Of a stretch of 64,000 nucleotides of DNA, positions 62,007 through 64,000 are shown piece after piece. This DNA comes from Arthrobacter sp. EM1 (GTDB lineage Bacteria; Actinomycetota; Actinomycetes; Actinomycetales; Micrococcaceae): assembly GCF_029964055.1 (NCBI RefSeq), contig NZ_CP124836.1, positions 2,914,001-2,978,000 on the forward strand. Reading direction: 5' to 3'. Every line of letters starts with the position of its first letter. Position 1 is the first letter of the stretch. The position numbers and the translations under genes are program-made. Under the pieces are notes generated by a model. It was not told the origin of the DNA and did not search any database. It saw only the letters and a list, made by a program, of their open reading frames with translations.

Positions 62007-62675
62007 TCAGCCAGGACTCTGCGTGGCCCGTTGCGGAGGCCGGCCCCGGTCATCCGGGATCATCGACCACATGGTCGCCATCCGTTCCGCCCCTTCGGGG
62101 ACCTGGTCCGGGTCCTCAAGCTCATAGTCGCGCAGCAGCTGAAAAAGCCGGCTGTTAAGCTCCGCACGCTGGTCAGTCGTCAGGTAGAGCAGATTGCTGG
62201 CCAGCACCACCGAAGAGGCTCCGTCCACGGGGTCGCCGCGCCGGCGCTGCTCGTCCCGGGTGCCGGCATAGGCCTTAACCCGACGTCGGTAAGCGTCCAG
62301 TTCAAGGTCCAGCACGGCGAACTCGGGGCTCGCTACTCCGCCGCCTGAATTGATGGTGAAGTCGGTCCCCGCGGCTTGCCAGCGGCGCTCACGCGCATCG
62401 CCGGCGGTGGCGGCGGGCACCACAATCCCCCATTTCTGCAGGGCACGCAGGTGGTAGCTCATCGCGCTCGGCGTGAGCCCCGTCTGGGCGGCGAGTTCCG
62501 TGGCCGTCCGGCTGACCTGGGTTGCATACAGTTCGGAAATGACCTCCAGCCGGGCCGCATGGGCCAGCGCCCGGATCGCCTTCGGGTCGGTGATCTCGAC
62601 GTTCTTCTCCGGGCGTTGCCGGCGCGTTGTGCCCGCAGGGACCGGTGAGTCAGCAATGGGGGTTTCTGCATTCAC
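62007..62675 (-). CDS. ArsR-like winged-helix regulator
   Basis: 222 residues. IRALAHAARLEVISELYATQ and LAAQTGLTPSAMSYHLRALQKWGIV form a winged helix of the ArsR/HTH_20 type. The C-terminal half (ELDAYRRRVKAYAG, LYLTTDQRAELNSRLFQLLRDYE) is helical and probably forms the dimer or binds a ligand. It is divergent from an MFS transporter gene, the usual layout of a local repressor and its pump. The 61825-62006 gap has a 17-base direct repeat and no gene. Confidence 0.87.
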   Translation of the reverse strand: MNAETPIADSPVPAGTTRRQRPEKNVEITDPKAIRALAHAARLEVISELYATQVSRTATELAAQTGLTPSAMSYHLRALQKWGIVVPAATAGDARERRWQAAGTDFTINSGGGVASPEFAVLDLELDAYRRRVKAYAGTRDEQRRRGDPVDGASSVVLASNLLYLTTDQRAELNSRLFQLLRDYELEDPDQVPEGAERMATMWSMIPDDRGRPPQRATQSPG

Positions 62676-62717
62676 TCCACCAGTCTACCGAGCACGGCCA
62701 AACTATGAAAGAAATGC

Positions 62718-62746
62718 TTGACATGCTAATCCCCCGCGGGTATTTT
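62718..62746 (+). promoter_or_regulatory. Consensus promoter of the MFS transporter gene
   Basis: TTGACA at 62718-62723 and TATTTT at 62741-62746 are 17 bases apart, a nearly ideal spacing. The ATG of the transporter is at 62754, only 7 bases after the -10, so the transcript would start at or next to the start codon. No ribosome binding site is visible. Confidence 0.8.
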
Positions 62747-62753
62747 TCTATTA

Positions 62754-64000
62754 ATGAAACAGGCCCTTCAGACCCCGCCGGGTGCATCCCGTGCTGCGCA
62801 GCCGCTCTGGCGGAACCGCGATTTCGTCCTTGCCAGCGGCTCCCGCTTTGTCGCCACGGCCGGCGCGGGCGCCGTCATCATCAGCGTGATGCTGCACCTG
62901 CAGAACCTGGCCGCGACCGGCCAGACCGCCGTGGCAGGGCCCTGGCTGGTGGCAGCCTACCTGTTCTGCTCCGCGCTCCCGCTGGCGCTGCTCGCCCCGT
63001 GGGCCGGCCGGTTGGCGGACACGCGTGATTCCCGGACGTTGGCGACGGCGTCCGCCGTGGTCAGTGCCGCGGCTGTCGCCGGCATGGGGCTGAGCCTGCA
63101 GTACGTGGAAAATTACCTTCCGGCCCTCTTCGCGATGACCTTCCTCCTCGACGCCGCGCAGGCTGTGGCCGGCCCTACCTGGCAGGCCCTGCTGCCCCGG
63201 CTCGTCGGTGAAGACCGGACCCCCCGGGCTCTGGGCACCATGCAGGCAACCATTATGATCGCCAGCATGGCGGGACCGGCAACGGGAGGCCTGCTCAGCG
63301 GCTGGGGCGGATCCGGCCTCGTCTTTGCCGTGGCCAGCGGGTGCTACCTGGCGATGGCCGCCGGCGCCCTGCTCATCCGGACGCGCCGGGGCACGGCCGC
63401 CGAGCGGGCGGGCAAGACGAACCCCGCTTTGCTGGACGGCCTGCGCCGAATCCGGCGGGACGGCCTGGTCTGGTCCCTGATCCTGGGTGTGCTGTTCTTC
63501 ATTGCGGTCGGTGAGGCGACCAATGTCCTTGAAGTGTTTCTCGCCCGTGACGAGTTCGGCGCCACCGAAACGCAGTACGGGCTGCTGGTCGCGTTCTTCG
63601 GACTCGGGATGGCCTCCGGGGCGGTGCTTGCCAGCCGCATCAAGACCGCCGCAACCCGCCTGCGCGCACTGCTGGTCTCGATGGCCCTGACCTCCGCCTT
63701 CCTGGGAATCATGGCGCTGGTGCCCAGCCTGGAACTGCTTTTTGCCGCCTACACCGCGATGGGGGCGGCCTGTGGTGCGCTGAACGCGTGTTTCGGGGCG
63801 ATTGTGATCCTGCGGGTCGCCGAAAGCGGCCGGGGCCAGGCGATGGCGGTCATCGGCGGACTGACCCGGGCCGTCTCCATCGGGGCGCTGGCGCTGGGCG
63901 GGCTGCTCGGCGCGTTGTTCCCCATCCGGGCGAGCTTCCTCGTCGCCGGCGCCTGCGGGGTGCTGGCCGGGCTGGCAGTCGCCGCATATGTCTTGCCGCG
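62754..64000 (+). CDS. MFS transporter, truncated by the window edge
   Basis: At least 415 residues from ATG 62754; open at the right edge. About 11 to 12 hydrophobic helices are seen. Between helices 2 and 3 is the MFS loop motif LLAPWAGRLADTRDSRTLA (GxLaDrxGrr-like), and helix 5 has ASMAGPATGGLLSGWGG. It is of the MFS_3/enterobactin exporter-like drug or siderophore efflux type (LDAAQAVAGPTWQALLPRLV is characteristic). Substrate unknown. The divergent ArsR-like gene is its likely regulator. Confidence 0.88.
   Translation, partial: MKQALQTPPGASRAAQPLWRNRDFVLASGSRFVATAGAGAVIISVMLHLQNLAATGQTAVAGPWLVAAYLFCSALPLALLAPWAGRLADTRDSRTLATASAVVSAAAVAGMGLSLQYVENYLPALFAMTFLLDAAQAVAGPTWQALLPRLVGEDRTPRALGTMQATIMIASMAGPATGGLLSGWGGSGLVFAVASGCYLAMAAGALLIRTRRGTAAERAGKTNPALLDGLRRIRRDGLVWSLILGVLFFIAVGEATNVLEVFLARDEFGATETQYGLLVAFFGLGMASGAVLASRIKTAATRLRALLVSMALTSAFLGIMALVPSLELLFAAYTAMGAACGALNACFGAIVILRVAESGRGQAMAVIGGLTRAVSIGALALGGLLGALFPIRASFLVAGACGVLAGLAVAAYVLP

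Overview
The window is chromosomal DNA from a strongly GC-rich actinobacterium, most likely a Micrococcaceae member close to Arthrobacter/Pseudarthrobacter. The evidence is the codon usage, the menaquinone (menB-menE-menA) and ResB/CcsB/CcdA cytochrome c systems, a Rex regulator, a tiny bS22-type ribosomal protein beside an excisionase-like HTH gene, a 6C-type small RNA and intergenic inverted repeats. The genus is inferred. I see no rRNA, tRNA, CRISPR array, insertion sequence or prophage. It reads as ordinary chromosome with a few unusual loci.

Layout. 1-6.1 kb: the end of an LCP cell-wall ligase, an oligopeptidase B, then a two-gene unit: a repeat-containing Ala/Asp/Asn-rich protein with a leader-like N-terminus, and a membrane M50-like metalloprotease with a PqqD-like N-terminal domain. 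6.2-10.6 kb: an acetyltransferase and ackA/pta. 10.7-25.7 kb: phenylacetate catabolism genes (paaI, paaK, a TetR regulator, paaZ, a thioesterase, and a thiolase/hydratase/dehydrogenase operon), interrupted by a DUF427 gene, a VOC gene, a wall-anchored S1 protease, a tyrosine phosphatase and small genes. Three 22-bp palindromes of the same design precede the paa transcription units. 25.7-31.6 kb: a pentapeptide protein, an SRPBCC protein, CsbD, an amino-acid permease, an ABC-F ATPase and a CPBP protease.

31.7-45.4 kb is largely respiratory: menB-menE-menA, the cytochrome c maturation operon (phosphatase-resA-ccdA-resB-ccsB), yceI, rex with a glutaredoxin-like gene, and a HAD phosphatase. 45.5-47.6 kb: the bS22 gene, an HTH gene, and an aroG-type DAHP synthase preceded by an aromatic-rich leader peptide with attenuator-like hairpins. 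47.7-55.4 kb: a GntR/FadR regulator divergent from an FMN 2-hydroxyacid oxidase with a clear operator, an ArsR regulator, acuC, a TrkH/TrkA potassium system, a DNA glycosylase-like gene and proC. 55.4-64 kb: a 6C-like RNA, a YCII protein, Ppx/GppA, SseB, a DUF559 gene bracketed by two copies of a palindromic repeat, topA, an ArsR-like regulator and the start of an MFS transporter with a probably leaderless promoter.

The locus I would follow first is 2894-6074, a possible RiPP-like or secreted-peptide system. Next are the aroG leader (47456-47567), the three-site paa regulon and the 6C-like RNA. Several starts were moved inward from the longest frame on the basis of ribosome binding sites and gene overlaps. 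Promoter and operator calls come from reading the sequence by eye.
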